From Gammaproteobacteria bacterium (GTDB lineage Bacteria; Pseudomonadota; Gammaproteobacteria; JAIEPX01): a DNA stretch of 64,000 nt. The translations under genes and the position numbers were made by a program. The stretch lies in assembly GCA_019748175.1 (NCBI GenBank), contig JAIEPX010000002.1, positions 62,001 through 126,000 of the forward strand, written 5' to 3'. Positions within the stretch are counted from its first letter, which is position 1, and each line of letters begins with the position of its first letter. The notes under the pieces are model-generated. The model was not told the DNA's origin, did no database searches, and saw nothing but the letters and a program-made list of their open reading frames with translations. This document shows, piece by piece, positions 45,049 through 54,843 of the stretch.

Positions 45049-45384
45049 ATGTCATCTGTCGTTGAAGTTACTAGTCAGAATTTTGATCAGTTGGTTTCAG
45101 AGAATAAATTAATCATATTGGATTTTTGGGCGGAGTGGTGTGGTCCGTGTAAGAATTTCAGCCCTGTATTTACAGAGCAAGCACAACAACATCCTGAGAT
45201 TTTATTTGGTTCAGTGAACGTAGAAGAACAGAGTGAATTGGCTCAAGAGTTTGATATTCGTTCAATTCCGTTTTTAATGATTCTAAAAGAGAACACCCTG
45301 ATCTATGGAGAGGCTGGTGCGTTATCGGGTGTGGCATTTGAAGAGTTGATTCAAAAAGCGCTTTCAGTTGATGTAAATCAATAG
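45049..45384 (+). CDS. Thioredoxin
   Basis: 111 residues, cytoplasmic. Active site WAEWCGPCK with C31 and C34, cis-Pro in RSIPFLMI. Reduces protein disulfides. AAGGAGAA precedes the ATG. It ends at a terminator shared with the histone-like gene. Which thioredoxin paralogue it is cannot be told. Confidence 0.93.
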   Translation: MSSVVEVTSQNFDQLVSENKLIILDFWAEWCGPCKNFSPVFTEQAQQHPEILFGSVNVEEQSELAQEFDIRSIPFLMILKENTLIYGEAGALSGVAFEELIQKALSVDVNQ

Positions 45385-45431
45385 TAGTCAAGTAAAGATC
45401 TTATCTAGAGATTTTAGTTCCCAAAAACAAA

Positions 45432-45458
45432 ACCGCCGACTCTTGGTCGGCGGTCTTT
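45432..45458. terminator. Bidirectional terminator between thioredoxin and histone-like genes
   Basis: Nine-bp GC-rich stem (45432-45440 with 45446-45454) around TCTTG. On the minus strand it is followed by a U-rich tract; on the plus strand only by CTTT. Confidence 0.75.
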
Positions 45459-45473
45459 ATCAAAGCTAATAAA

Positions 45474-46007
45474 TTACTTAGCTTTACGTGGACGTCCACG
45501 TTTACCAGCTTTTTTAGCAGGTGCTTTTTTAGCAGCTACTTTTTTAGCAGGTCTACCAGCTTTTTTAACTGCTTTTTTCGCAGCTGCTGGTTTAGCTTTA
45601 CGGCCTCGCTTCTTAGCAGCAGGTCTTCCAGCTTTGCTAGCCTTGCTAACTTTCTTAGCTTTTTTAGGCTTCTTAGCAGTTTTTGCTTTCTTAGATTTAG
45701 AAGTCACTTTTTTAGTGGCTTTTACTTTCTTAGCAGTAGCTTTTTTAGCAGCTTTTGCTTTCTTAGCAGTCGCTTTTTTCGCAGCCTTTGCTTTCTTAGC
45801 AGCTTTGAGTTTAGCGATGCGTTCATTTGCTTTCTTCTTAGCAGCTTCTTTAGCAGCCGCTATCTTAGCTTTGGCTACAGCCTTAGCTTTTGCAAGTTTC
45901 TTCGCAGCAGCAGCTAGTTTTTTCTCTAACGCTTTGCTAGAAACCGATCCTTTACCTGCAGATGAACTTGTCACCTTCTTTCGACCAGGTTTTCTTCCTC
46001 TAGGCAT
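45474..46007 (-). CDS. Histone H1-like (HctB-type) Lys/Ala-rich DNA-binding protein with AT-hook-like motifs
   Basis: 177 residues, almost all Lys and Ala, with repeated AKKATAKKAKAAKK-type units. GRP cores at MPRGRKPGRKK, KAGRPAAKKRGRK, KKAGRPAKK and KRGRPRKAK resemble AT hooks. Similar H1-like proteins compact chromosomes in Chlamydia and Coxiella developmental forms. AAGGAGA precedes ATG 46007. Confidence 0.9.
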   Translation of the reverse strand: MPRGRKPGRKKVTSSSAGKGSVSSKALEKKLAAAAKKLAKAKAVAKAKIAAAKEAAKKKANERIAKLKAAKKAKAAKKATAKKAKAAKKATAKKVKATKKVTSKSKKAKTAKKPKKAKKVSKASKAGRPAAKKRGRKAKPAAAKKAVKKAGRPAKKVAAKKAPAKKAGKRGRPRKAK

Positions 46008-46038
46008 TTCAAATCTCCTTGAAAATTGCAATCAATTA

Positions 46039-46067
46039 AAGTTAAGCAACTAACAAATGTTAGTCAA
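46039..46067 (-). promoter_or_regulatory. Promoter with palindromic operator for the histone-like gene
   Basis: On the minus strand TTGACT (46067-46062), 17-bp spacer, TAACTT (46044-46039). The inverted repeat ACTAACA/TGTTAGT (46049-46064) covers the -35 edge and spacer, so a repressor there would block transcription. Confidence 0.55.
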
Positions 46068-46139
46068 CAATGTAAAAATAGAATAAAAATATCAACTTGT
46101 CAAATATTATTTCAGTAGTTCGTATTAAATCGCAGTCAG

Positions 46140-47642
46140 TTATGACTGAATAATTCGTTTTATAGCATTTTCTAAGGGGTAAATTTTATCCTTTGGAAAG
46201 GAATATCCTAACTTCGTTCGTCGCCATAAAATGTCTTCAGCAGTTCTTGCCCATTCATTTTTAACGAGGTAATCCACTTCAATATGATAAAGGTCGAAGC
46301 CATAGTTTTCCCCTAGAATTATAGGGTTATTTGTGTTTTTCAGTAATGAATGAATCCGAGTGCCAAATTGATGAGCGTATCGCGAAATAAGATTTTGATC
46401 AAAGTTAGAATACTCTTCATAAAGGTTTTGGACAAAGTTTTCAAAGTCATTATTCAGGATATCACCACCAGGCAATGGAAAGTTTTCAGTCCATGATTTT
46501 TTTATCCATGGAAAGTATTTTTTAAGTTTGGTCAATGCCTGTTCTGCCAATACTCTATGGGTTGTGATTTTTCCTCCGAAAACGGAAAGAATAGGTAATC
46601 TACCGAAATTATCACTGATTTGGAGGGTGAAATCTCGCGTCAAAGTAGCCAATTTATCGTTGTTTATACTAGCTAAAGCTCGCACTCCTGCATATGAATG
46701 TATGATGTCTGTTGTGTGCAATGGTGTTTTAAGATAGCGATTCACACTGTCTAATAGATATGAAATTTCAAAATCATCGATTTGAACATTTCTGAGATCA
46801 CTGTGATATTCGACGTCAGTGGTGCCTATTAAACTATATTGATTGAGATAGGGAATGATAAAGATAATGCGCTTATCGGTGTTTTGAAGTATGAAAGCAT
46901 TCTGAGTGGTGCTGATTTGAGGAACAATGATATGGCTACCTTTTACCCAAGTAATATGGCGTTCTTGAGTTATCGCGAGTGAATTATTTAAGATTTCATC
47001 AACCCATGGTCCGGCTGCATTAACGATTGCTTTGCTTGTAACGATTTGATCCACATTAGTATCAGTGTTGGTTAACGTTATCTTCCAACGATCATTTTTT
47101 TGGATTCCTGAACTAAATAGCGTGCGTGTTTTAATGATGGCGCCTTTTTCATGTGCGCATATTGCGTTGAGAACCACAAGGCGTGCATCATCAGTCCAGC
47201 AATCTGAATATCCGAAAGCAGTAGAAAACTCGTTTTTGAATAGGGCTCCGCCTTCAAATTCTTTCAAATTGATGGTATTTGATCCAGACAATTTTCGTCG
47301 AGCACCTAAATGATCATATAAAAATAAGCCTAGACGAATGAGCCAAGGCGATCGAATGGAAGCATCATTTGGCATGACGAAGTGCAATGGTCTTATGTTA
47401 TGAGGTGCTTTTTTTAAAAGAATTTCCCTTTCATTTAATGCTTCACGTACTAATTGAAATTGGAATTGTTCAAGATAACGCAAGCCCCCATGAATTAATT
47501 TGCTACTGGCGGAAGAAGTTCCGCAAGCAAGATCATTCGCTTCACATAATAATACGCTTAAACCACGCCCTGCAGCATCAGCAGCGATCGCTGTGCCGTT
47601 AATGCCGCCACCGATAACGACAATGTCATAATCTTCACTCAT
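46140..47642 (-). CDS. glpD: Aerobic glycerol-3-phosphate dehydrogenase
   Basis: 500 residues. FAD enzyme oxidising glycerol-3-phosphate to dihydroxyacetone phosphate and feeding quinones. FAD site DIVVIGGGINGTAIAADAAG, signature SSASSKLIHGGLRYLEQF, and later YAGVRALASIN and VFGGKITTHRVLAEQ. ATG 47642 places the FAD site at residue 6, as in the family; the frame is open further upstream. No glpK or glpF nearby. Confidence 0.95.
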   Translation of the reverse strand: MSEDYDIVVIGGGINGTAIAADAAGRGLSVLLCEANDLACGTSSASSKLIHGGLRYLEQFQFQLVREALNEREILLKKAPHNIRPLHFVMPNDASIRSPWLIRLGLFLYDHLGARRKLSGSNTINLKEFEGGALFKNEFSTAFGYSDCWTDDARLVVLNAICAHEKGAIIKTRTLFSSGIQKNDRWKITLTNTDTNVDQIVTSKAIVNAAGPWVDEILNNSLAITQERHITWVKGSHIIVPQISTTQNAFILQNTDKRIIFIIPYLNQYSLIGTTDVEYHSDLRNVQIDDFEISYLLDSVNRYLKTPLHTTDIIHSYAGVRALASINNDKLATLTRDFTLQISDNFGRLPILSVFGGKITTHRVLAEQALTKLKKYFPWIKKSWTENFPLPGGDILNNDFENFVQNLYEEYSNFDQNLISRYAHQFGTRIHSLLKNTNNPIILGENYGFDLYHIEVDYLVKNEWARTAEDILWRRTKLGYSFPKDKIYPLENAIKRIIQS

Positions 47643-47738
47643 TTTTTGGCCTTGATGATATTTACTAGCCTGAATATTGCATAAACAATAGATAAATTTA
47701 TTATAGTCGATAAGGCATTGAGTGACAAAAAACACCCA

Positions 47739-47761
47739 AAATCCTTAATCGGGAGATGCTG
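47739..47761 (+). repeat. Copy B of the 18-bp dispersed repeat
   Basis: Same CTTAATCGGGAGATGCTG as at 1965-1982, here 75 bp before the antiporter start codon. Confidence 0.6.
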
Positions 47762-47836
47762 TGCTAAGTGATAGAAGTCTGGATAGATGATCGAAACTGA
47801 TTTATACTGACCCGATATTCTATATGGTGATTGAAC

Positions 47837-49021
47837 ATGGCCGCTAACGAAATTGTCTTAACACTGTTTTTTATTTTTGCAGGCGCTGCAGTGCTTTCTA
47901 CAGTTGCATTGTTTACGCGGCAATCTTTGTTAGTTGCTTACATGTTGTTAGGTGTCTTATTAGGTCCTTGGGGACTTGGTGCTTGGGGTTTGAGTCCAGT
48001 CGGTGATCAAGAGGCTGTTCAAAAAGTTGGTGAAGTTGGTATTGTCTTTTTAATGTTTTTGTTGGGACTCCATTTACAGCCTCAAAATCTATACCATATG
48101 TTGAAAAAAACCTTGTGGGTATCATTAGTAAGCTCGGTCGTTTTTCTAGCAATCGGTTATGCGGTCGGACAATTATTTGGTTATAATATGATGGAGAGTC
48201 TTGTCATAGGATTATCTATGATGTTCTCGAGTACTATTATAGGACTAAAATTATTACCAACGACAGTGTTGCATCATCAACATACCGGTGAGGTAATGAT
48301 TAGTGTGCTTTTGATGCAAGATTTGATCGCCATCTTGGTATTATTATTGATGCATGGTGCGAGTGCTGGTACTTTTAGATGGCATGATTTGACTATTACT
48401 GCATTGGCTTTGCCCGCGTTTGTGATATTTGGGTTTCTTTTTGAGCGTTTTATTCTAATTAGATTATTTGCAAAATTTGATCGTGTTCGTGAGTATATGT
48501 TTTTAGTATCACTTGCGTGGTGTCTGGGTATGGCTGAACTTGCCAATATGATCGGGTTATCCTATGAAATAGGTGCATTTATCGCTGGCGTATCAATCGC
48601 ATCAAGTCCAATTTCTCAATATATTGCTGAAAGTTTGAAGCCATTACGTGATTTCTTCTTGGTGATGTTCTTTTTTTCTGTGGGAGCAAGTTTCAATCTA
48701 GATTATGTAAAAATGATTTATATTCCAGCGGCTCTTTTGGCAGTGTTATTGCTGATATTAAAACCTCTAACCTATCGTATTTTGTTGGGATCTGTAAGTG
48801 AAACGAATCAGGTGGCATGGGAAGTTGGTGTCAGATTAGGTCAGTCTAGTGAATTTTCATTATTGGTTGGTTACTTAGCATTAAGTTCAGAAATTATTGG
48901 TCAATCAGCTTCTAATCTTATACAGGCTGCGACAATGTTTACTTTTGTTGTTTCGTCTTATTTTATTGTATTGCGATATCCAACTCCGATGGGTACTACA
49001 GATCTTATGCGGCGAGATTAG
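47837..49021 (+). CDS. CPA2-family monovalent cation:proton antiporter (KefB-like membrane domain only)
   Basis: 394 residues with about 12 hydrophobic segments; GIVFLMFLLGLHLQPQNL and MFSSTIIGLKLLP are typical, and the inner motif SYEIGAFIAGVSIASSPISQ is present. Unlike KefB/KefC it lacks the C-terminal nucleotide-binding domain. Exchanges K+ or Na+ for protons. Start at 47837. ampD follows after 3 bp, so cotranscription is likely. Confidence 0.88.
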   Translation: MAANEIVLTLFFIFAGAAVLSTVALFTRQSLLVAYMLLGVLLGPWGLGAWGLSPVGDQEAVQKVGEVGIVFLMFLLGLHLQPQNLYHMLKKTLWVSLVSSVVFLAIGYAVGQLFGYNMMESLVIGLSMMFSSTIIGLKLLPTTVLHHQHTGEVMISVLLMQDLIAILVLLLMHGASAGTFRWHDLTITALALPAFVIFGFLFERFILIRLFAKFDRVREYMFLVSLAWCLGMAELANMIGLSYEIGAFIAGVSIASSPISQYIAESLKPLRDFFLVMFFFSVGASFNLDYVKMIYIPAALLAVLLLILKPLTYRILLGSVSETNQVAWEVGVRLGQSSEFSLLVGYLALSSEIIGQSASNLIQAATMFTFVVSSYFIVLRYPTPMGTTDLMRRD

Positions 49022-49024
49022 TGA

Positions 49025-49582
49025 ATGTCGATTCATTGCATTGATAATGGATTATTACAGCACATAGATTATCACCCATCGCCTAATTGTGATGATCGTC
49101 CAACCTGCATGGATATTAATTTATTGGTGGTCCATAATATTAGTTTGCCACCTGCTGATTTCACATCTGATGCAGTAATAGAGTTCTTTTGTAATAGCCT
49201 TGATCATTCTGCTCACCCTTATTATGAAAGCGTCAAAAACCTAAAAGTATCTTCGCATCTCTTTATTCGTCGAACGGGAAAAATCATTCAATTTGTGCCT
49301 TTTCATCGAAGAGCATGGCATGCTGGAGAGTCCAATTTTGCTGGGCGAACTCGTTGTAATGATTTTTCAATTGGTATAGAACTGGAAGGAACTGATAATT
49401 TAGCCTATACTAGCGTACAGTATCAGCAGTTAGTAGATGTTACTCGCTGTTTGATGCAGTGTTATCCAGGGATCACACCCCAAAGGATAGTAGGTCATTC
49501 AGATATTGCTCCGGCTCGCAAAACCGATCCGGGACAGTCATTTGATTGGGCTTATTATCGAGGGTTATTAACAAGGGAATGA
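49025..49582 (+). CDS. ampD: 1,6-anhydro-N-acetylmuramyl-L-alanine amidase AmpD
   Basis: 185 residues, cytoplasmic. Recycles peptidoglycan by cutting anhydromuropeptides. Zinc ligands are in VVHNISLP (His), VGHSDIAPARKTDPG (His and Asp); substrate Lys within ARKTDPG. Immediately before ampE as in enterobacteria. Confidence 0.94.
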   Translation: MSIHCIDNGLLQHIDYHPSPNCDDRPTCMDINLLVVHNISLPPADFTSDAVIEFFCNSLDHSAHPYYESVKNLKVSSHLFIRRTGKIIQFVPFHRRAWHAGESNFAGRTRCNDFSIGIELEGTDNLAYTSVQYQQLVDVTRCLMQCYPGITPQRIVGHSDIAPARKTDPGQSFDWAYYRGLLTRE

Positions 49583-49586
49583 CATT

Positions 49587-50444
49587 ATGAAACTGTTAGT
49601 TGTCTTGATTTGTATAGGAATACAAAGATTTCTCAATATTCGTTTTTCATTATCAGAGTTGGATTGGTTTAAACCCTATCGTGCTTTAATACAAAAAACG
49701 TTGGGTCAATCCTTGATGAAGGGTTACGTTGGGTTAGCGATAGTCGTATTACCTGTTGCTGTTTTAGTTTGGATTCTTGATGCAATTTTGGGTGGTAATC
49801 CTATTTTTGGATTAGTGATTGGAGTTGCCGTCGTATTTTTCTGCCTTGATTCACGTGATATTTCAAAGCAAATCTCAAATTATTTGAGTGGTGGGAAAGC
49901 AGAAAAAGGAAAATCGTCTGATGAGGAATTAAAAGACTTATTAAAGGAATCTGTGCCAACTTCTCCCGCTGAGCGAGCGAGAGCGGTTAGTTCGAAAGTT
50001 GTGATTATATCATTACATCATGTGTTCAGTGTTTTATTTTGGTATATGCTTTTTGGATTATTTGGTGTGGTCGTTTACTTTTTAGTACACCGATTAACGC
50101 ATGAGGGAGCAAAACCTGGTTCTGATGCTGCCGATTATTTAGAGGCTGCAAAATTAGTACAAGGTATTATGGCTTGGGTACCTGTTCGGTTGGTTGGACT
50201 GAGCTTTGGTGCTGTTGGTAATTTTGGTGCAGCATTAAACCAATTGATGAAAAACTTGGTGGGCGGTTTGGATGTCGAACAGAAGTTGCCTGTTACTTTA
50301 GGTTTAGCAGCTGCTAATGCAGATATTGAAAACGCGAGTAATGCAACTGTAGAAGAAAACAAAAGTATTTTGGATATTGTGTTCAAAGCTGAAATAGTCT
50401 GGATAGTCGCAATTGCGGTTTTGACCTTGATCAGTTTGATCTAA
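49587..50444 (+). CDS. ampE: AmpE-like integral membrane protein
   Basis: 285 residues; related to CbiB/CobD-type membrane proteins. Opening MKLLVVLICIGIQRFL, four hydrophobic regions, and LHHVFSVLFWYMLFGLFGVV in the middle. In E. coli linked to beta-lactamase regulation via AmpD; precise function unknown. Four bp after ampD and ends at a terminator. Confidence 0.9.
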   Translation: MKLLVVLICIGIQRFLNIRFSLSELDWFKPYRALIQKTLGQSLMKGYVGLAIVVLPVAVLVWILDAILGGNPIFGLVIGVAVVFFCLDSRDISKQISNYLSGGKAEKGKSSDEELKDLLKESVPTSPAERARAVSSKVVIISLHHVFSVLFWYMLFGLFGVVVYFLVHRLTHEGAKPGSDAADYLEAAKLVQGIMAWVPVRLVGLSFGAVGNFGAALNQLMKNLVGGLDVEQKLPVTLGLAAANADIENASNATVEENKSILDIVFKAEIVWIVAIAVLTLISLI

Positions 50445-50464
50445 TCCTTCTGTAACGATAATCT

Positions 50465-50499
50465 AAGGGGTGATGACGTGAGCATCGCCCCTTTTTTTT
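50465..50499 (+). terminator. Rho-independent terminator after ampE
   Basis: Stem 50467-50475 with 50483-50491 (GGGGTGATG/CATCGCCCC, one G-T pair), loop ACGTGAG, followed by eight T. Confidence 0.9.
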
Positions 50500-50590
50500 A
50501 GCCCTGACCATTATCCCTTGCTTCCTCTTTCATGTTCCCCCAAATATCAGTATCATAACCCCTTTTCAAAGAATGAAGAGTGTTTAGACT

Positions 50591-53245
50591 ATGACAGATT
50601 CACCCATGATGGTTGATAATGATCCCTTAGAAACGCAAGATTGGCTTGAGGCATTGGCGTCCGTGATGAGAGTCGAAGGCGCAGAGCGTGCGCGCTTCTT
50701 AGTAAGTTTATTGGCCTCACAAGTGAATATAACAGCAGGTCAAGGCGCTATTAATACACCTTATGTGAACACAATCAAAGTGTCAGATGAAGTAAAACTG
50801 CCAGATGATGGGCAGCTAGCTGAGAGTCTACAGGCGCTGATTCGCTGGAATGCAAAAGCCATAGTGCTTCGTGGAGGTAAGCGAGCTTCTGAACTGGGTG
50901 GTCATATCGCAACCTATGCCTCTGCATCAACATTATATGAAGTGGGATTCAATCATTTTTTCCGTGCTCGGCAGTCTGATTTTTTGGGCGACCTGCTGTT
51001 TATTCAAGGTCATTCCTCTCCTGGAATTTATGCTCGTGCTTATTTAGAAGGTCGTATTAGTGCTGAACAACTGGATCAGTTTCGACAAGAAGTTGCAGGG
51101 AAAGGTCTTTCGTCGTATCCCCATCCGTGGTTGATGCCGAAATTTTGGCAATTTCCTACAGTTTCTATGGGGCTGGGGCCTCTTCAAGCGATATATCAAG
51201 CTCGTTTTCTGAAGTACTTAGGCAATCGGGGTTTAGTTGATAATAAAAATCGTCATGTATGGGTTTTTTGCGGTGATGGTGAAATGGATGAGCCCGAATC
51301 AATGGGTGCGTTATCCATTGCGGCGCGTGAAAAATTAAATAACCTCATTTTTGTCATTAATTGTAATTTGCAACGACTTGATGGCCCTGTTCGAGGAAAT
51401 AGCAAAGTAGTACAAGAATTTGAAGGTATTTTTAGAGGTGCGGGTTGGCATGTCATTAAAGTGTTATGGGGAAGTCAGTGGGATAAAGTATTTGCCAAAG
51501 ATACTCAAGGTATTTTAGAGCAGCGTATGGTGAATTGTGTTGATGGTGAAATGCAAAATTATGTTGTGAATGACGGCGCTTATTTTCGTGAACATTTTTT
51601 TAATACACCAGAACTAAAAGCGCTGGTTGCCGATTTAAGTGATGAAGAGTTATTGCAATTAAATCGCGGTGGTCACGATTTACAAAAAGTCTATGCCGCT
51701 TATCATGCTGCAATGTCTTATCAGGAAGGGCCAGTTGTTATTCTCGCCCAAACCGTTAAGGGATATGGCATGGGGACGGCAGGTGAGGGATTAAATATTA
51801 CGCACCAACAAAAAAAGATGTCGACAGAAGATTTGATCGCATTTAAACAACGATTTAAAATTCCAGTTACAGAAGAAGATGTTGCTAAATTATCCTATAT
51901 CAAACCGAATGATGATGCACCTGAAATGCGATATTTACATCAACGTCGTAAAGAGCTGGGTGGATTTCTTCCTGCTCGATCTAAAGAATGTCCAAAATTA
52001 GAAGTGCCAGGACTCGAAAAGTTTTCTGCTTTACTAGAAGATTCTGGGGATCGTCATATTTCAACGACGATGGCATTTGTGCGTATTTTGAGTGTGTTAC
52101 TTAAAGAAGCAAATATTAAACAAAATATAGTACCAATTGTTCCTGATGAGTCTAGAACCTTTGGTATGGAAGGATTATTTAGGCAAATCGGAATATATTC
52201 TCCGAGTGGTCAATTGTATGAACCCGTTGATAAAGATCAAGTGATGTCTTATCGAGAGAAAAAAGACGGACAATATATGCAAGAAGGTATTTGCGAAGCG
52301 GGTGGATTTGCCACATGGATGGCTGCTGCGACATCGTATAGTACGAATGGTGTCCCGATGATTCCTTTTTATATTTATTATTCTATGTTTGGGTTTCAGC
52401 GAGTTATGGATTTAGCGTGGGCCGCTGGCGATATGCGTGCTCGAGGATTTTTGATGGGAGCAACCGCTGGTCGCACAACATTAGCGGGAGAAGGTTTGCA
52501 ACACACTGATGGTCATAGTCATGTGTTGTCTGCGTTAATTCCAAATTGTGTTAGTTATGATCCAACGTATTCCTATGAATTAGCTGTTATTATTCGTGAT
52601 GGAATGCGACGAATGGTCACTGAACAAGAAGATGTTTTTTATTACATCACTGTAATGAATGAAAATTACGCGCACCCTGCTATGCCAGCAGGAGTTGAAG
52701 AAAACATTATTAAAGGTCTCTATTTATTGCGTGCGGCGAGTGGAAATAAATCTCATCAAGTGAATGTATTATCCTGTGGCGCGATTTTGCGTGAAGCAGA
52801 GGAAGCAGCAAAATTACTGAGTGAAGAAAATATTGATGCGAATGTGTGGAGTGTCACGAGTTTTACAGAACTTGCGCGAGAAGCATTACATCATGAGCGT
52901 GAAAATCGTCTACATCCTGAAAAAGAACCAACGCTGAGTTTTGTCACAAAAACATTGGCGGAGCATCCTGGTCCTGTGATAGCGGCTACAGATTATGTGC
53001 GTAGTTTTGTTGATCAAATTCGTGCATTTGTGCCATTTGATTATACGGTATTGGGTACAGACGGTTATGGTCGAAGTGATACACGTGTCAATCTCCGTCA
53101 TTTCTTTGAAGTCGATGCAAAAGCGATCGCTGCTGCAGCAATGAGCGCGTTATGTCGCGAAGGTAAAATTGATGCTGCCACAGTGCAGCGTGCGATGACG
53201 AAGTGGGGTGTTGATCCCACCAAACAAAATCCAGCAACAATGTAA
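50591..53245 (+). CDS. aceE: Pyruvate dehydrogenase E1 component (homodimeric)
   Basis: 884 residues, full length. Thiamine-diphosphate enzyme decarboxylating pyruvate. Motifs: [11 protein letters not shown] near the start, [16 protein letters not shown], the ThDP motif [11 protein letters not shown] to [20 protein letters not shown], and [20 protein letters not shown]. First gene of aceEF-lpdA. Confidence 0.97.
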   Translation: MTDSPMMVDNDPLETQDWLEALASVMRVEGAERARFLVSLLASQVNITAGQGAINTPYVNTIKVSDEVKLPDDGQLAESLQALIRWNAKAIVLRGGKRASELGGHIATYASASTLYEVGFNHFFRARQSDFLGDLLFIQGHSSPGIYARAYLEGRISAEQLDQFRQEVAGKGLSSYPHPWLMPKFWQFPTVSMGLGPLQAIYQARFLKYLGNRGLVDNKNRHVWVFCGDGEMDEPESMGALSIAAREKLNNLIFVINCNLQRLDGPVRGNSKVVQEFEGIFRGAGWHVIKVLWGSQWDKVFAKDTQGILEQRMVNCVDGEMQNYVVNDGAYFREHFFNTPELKALVADLSDEELLQLNRGGHDLQKVYAAYHAAMSYQEGPVVILAQTVKGYGMGTAGEGLNITHQQKKMSTEDLIAFKQRFKIPVTEEDVAKLSYIKPNDDAPEMRYLHQRRKELGGFLPARSKECPKLEVPGLEKFSALLEDSGDRHISTTMAFVRILSVLLKEANIKQNIVPIVPDESRTFGMEGLFRQIGIYSPSGQLYEPVDKDQVMSYREKKDGQYMQEGICEAGGFATWMAAATSYSTNGVPMIPFYIYYSMFGFQRVMDLAWAAGDMRARGFLMGATAGRTTLAGEGLQHTDGHSHVLSALIPNCVSYDPTYSYELAVIIRDGMRRMVTEQEDVFYYITVMNENYAHPAMPAGVEENIIKGLYLLRAASGNKSHQVNVLSCGAILREAEEAAKLLSEENIDANVWSVTSFTELAREALHHERENRLHPEKEPTLSFVTKTLAEHPGPVIAATDYVRSFVDQIRAFVPFDYTVLGTDGYGRSDTRVNLRHFFEVDAKAIAAAAMSALCREGKIDAATVQRAMTKWGVDPTKQNPATM

Positions 53246-53267
53246 TCGGAAGGGTGGAGTAAGCGTA

Positions 53268-54839
53268 ATGATAAAGGAAATAACCATACCCGATATTGGT
53301 GGGGCAACAAATGTTGACGTCATTGAAGTTTCTGTCAAACCGGGTGATGTCGTTGCAAAAGAAGATGCATTGATTACGCTAGAAGGTGATAAAGCGACGA
53401 TGGAAATTCCATCGCCTTTTGCTGGAAAAATTGTGAGCTTGCAAGTGAAGGTGGGTGATAAACTCAGTGAAGGAAATTTAATTGCAACAATTGAAGTAAG
53501 TGAAACGGAAGAAGCGAAAAAAACGGGTAGCGCTTCATCAGCTGCATCAAATGAATCAGAAGAAAAAAAAGCATCTCCGCAAACAGTAGTAATCCCTGAT
53601 ATTGGTGGGGCATCGAATGTTAATGTAATTCAAATTCATGTCGCTGTAGGGAGTGAAGTAATAAAAGAAGATCCTTTAATTACTTTAGAAGGTGAAAAAG
53701 CGACGATGGATATTCCCTCGCCTTTTTCAGGAAAAGTGACTGAAATTTTGGTGACTGTTGGAGCGAAAGTTTCAGAAGGAGATTCTATTGCGGTTCTTCT
53801 GGCCGTAGCGGAGGGTGTGCCTACTAAAAAAGAATCGGTTGCTCAGGGTTCAGTCTCGCAATCCTCTGCAAATATTCCTAAATCTGCACCAGCCATTTCC
53901 CCCATCCCAGTTTCTGCTCGAGACATTTTGTCTGTTACGCCAGCTGGTGCCAATGTTCATGCTAGTCCTAGTGTTCGAAGAATCGCTCGCGAATTTGGGG
54001 TGGATTTACGTTTAGTAAAAGGATCAGGTGCTAAAGGGCGCATTCTCAAAGAAGATGTGCAAGCTTTTGTGCGAGGTGAATTGGCAAAGCCACGTGGTGG
54101 AATGGGTCTTGAATTAATTCCTGCACAAAAAGTAGATTTTGCAAAATTTGGTGCAATTGAAATTCAGCCACTGAATAAAATTAAAAAATTAACGGGCGCA
54201 AACGTACACCGATCGTGGGTAACTATTCCGCACGTGACTCAATTTGGCGAAGCTGATATCACAGCAATAGAAAAATTGCGAAAAGAGCAGGCAGGAAAAG
54301 CGGCTGAAAAAGGCGTGAAATTAACACCGCTTGTTTATGTTATGAAAGCGGTAGTCGCAAGTTTAAAAGCATATCCGACTTTTAATAGTTCACTGGATGA
54401 ATCGGGTGAAAATTTAGTGATGAAAAAATATTTTCATTTGGGAATTGCGGTCGATACCCCTAACGGATTAGTTGTGCCAGTGATTCGTGATGTTGATCAA
54501 AAAGATGTTTTTACTTTAGCGGATGAACTCGCAAAAATCAGTGCAAAAGCCAGAGAAAAAGGATTAACGCCTGTGGAAATGGCAGGTAGTTGTTTTACGA
54601 TTTCAAGTTTAGGTGGCATCGGGGGTACTGCGTTTACGCCAATAGTAAAAGCGCCTGATGTTGCAATTTTAGGGGTTTCACGTTCGTCGATGAAGCCCGT
54701 TTATGAAAATGGTGAATTTGTGCCTCGTCTCATGTTGCCATTATCTTTATCTTATGATCATCGTGTCATTGATGGTGCTGATGGAGCGCGATTTATGGTT
54801 GATATAGTGAATCGTTTGTCTGAACAAAATTGGGAGTAA
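53268..54839 (+). CDS. aceF: Dihydrolipoyl acetyltransferase (PDH E2)
   Basis: 523 residues: two lipoyl domains ([11 protein letters not shown] with Lys42, then [11 protein letters not shown]), the peripheral-subunit-binding domain ([18 protein letters not shown]), and the catalytic domain ending in [20 protein letters not shown] 53268 is supported by GGTGGAG and by the usual [12 protein letters not shown] start. Confidence 0.96.
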   Translation: MIKEITIPDIGGATNVDVIEVSVKPGDVVAKEDALITLEGDKATMEIPSPFAGKIVSLQVKVGDKLSEGNLIATIEVSETEEAKKTGSASSAASNESEEKKASPQTVVIPDIGGASNVNVIQIHVAVGSEVIKEDPLITLEGEKATMDIPSPFSGKVTEILVTVGAKVSEGDSIAVLLAVAEGVPTKKESVAQGSVSQSSANIPKSAPAISPIPVSARDILSVTPAGANVHASPSVRRIAREFGVDLRLVKGSGAKGRILKEDVQAFVRGELAKPRGGMGLELIPAQKVDFAKFGAIEIQPLNKIKKLTGANVHRSWVTIPHVTQFGEADITAIEKLRKEQAGKAAEKGVKLTPLVYVMKAVVASLKAYPTFNSSLDESGENLVMKKYFHLGIAVDTPNGLVVPVIRDVDQKDVFTLADELAKISAKAREKGLTPVEMAGSCFTISSLGGIGGTAFTPIVKAPDVAILGVSRSSMKPVYENGEFVPRLMLPLSLSYDHRVIDGADGARFMVDIVNRLSEQNWE

Positions 54840-54843
54840 TAAT

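Noticed and set aside
45634..46053. Hydrophobic 139-codon frame on the plus strand
   Set aside because: It is the antisense of the Lys/Ala-rich histone-like gene; such composition always gives Leu/Phe/Ala-rich shadows.
46632..46652. AAAGTAGCCAA within glpD resembling the 51-bp repeat core
   Set aside because: It lies inside conserved glpD codons and is single; taken as chance.
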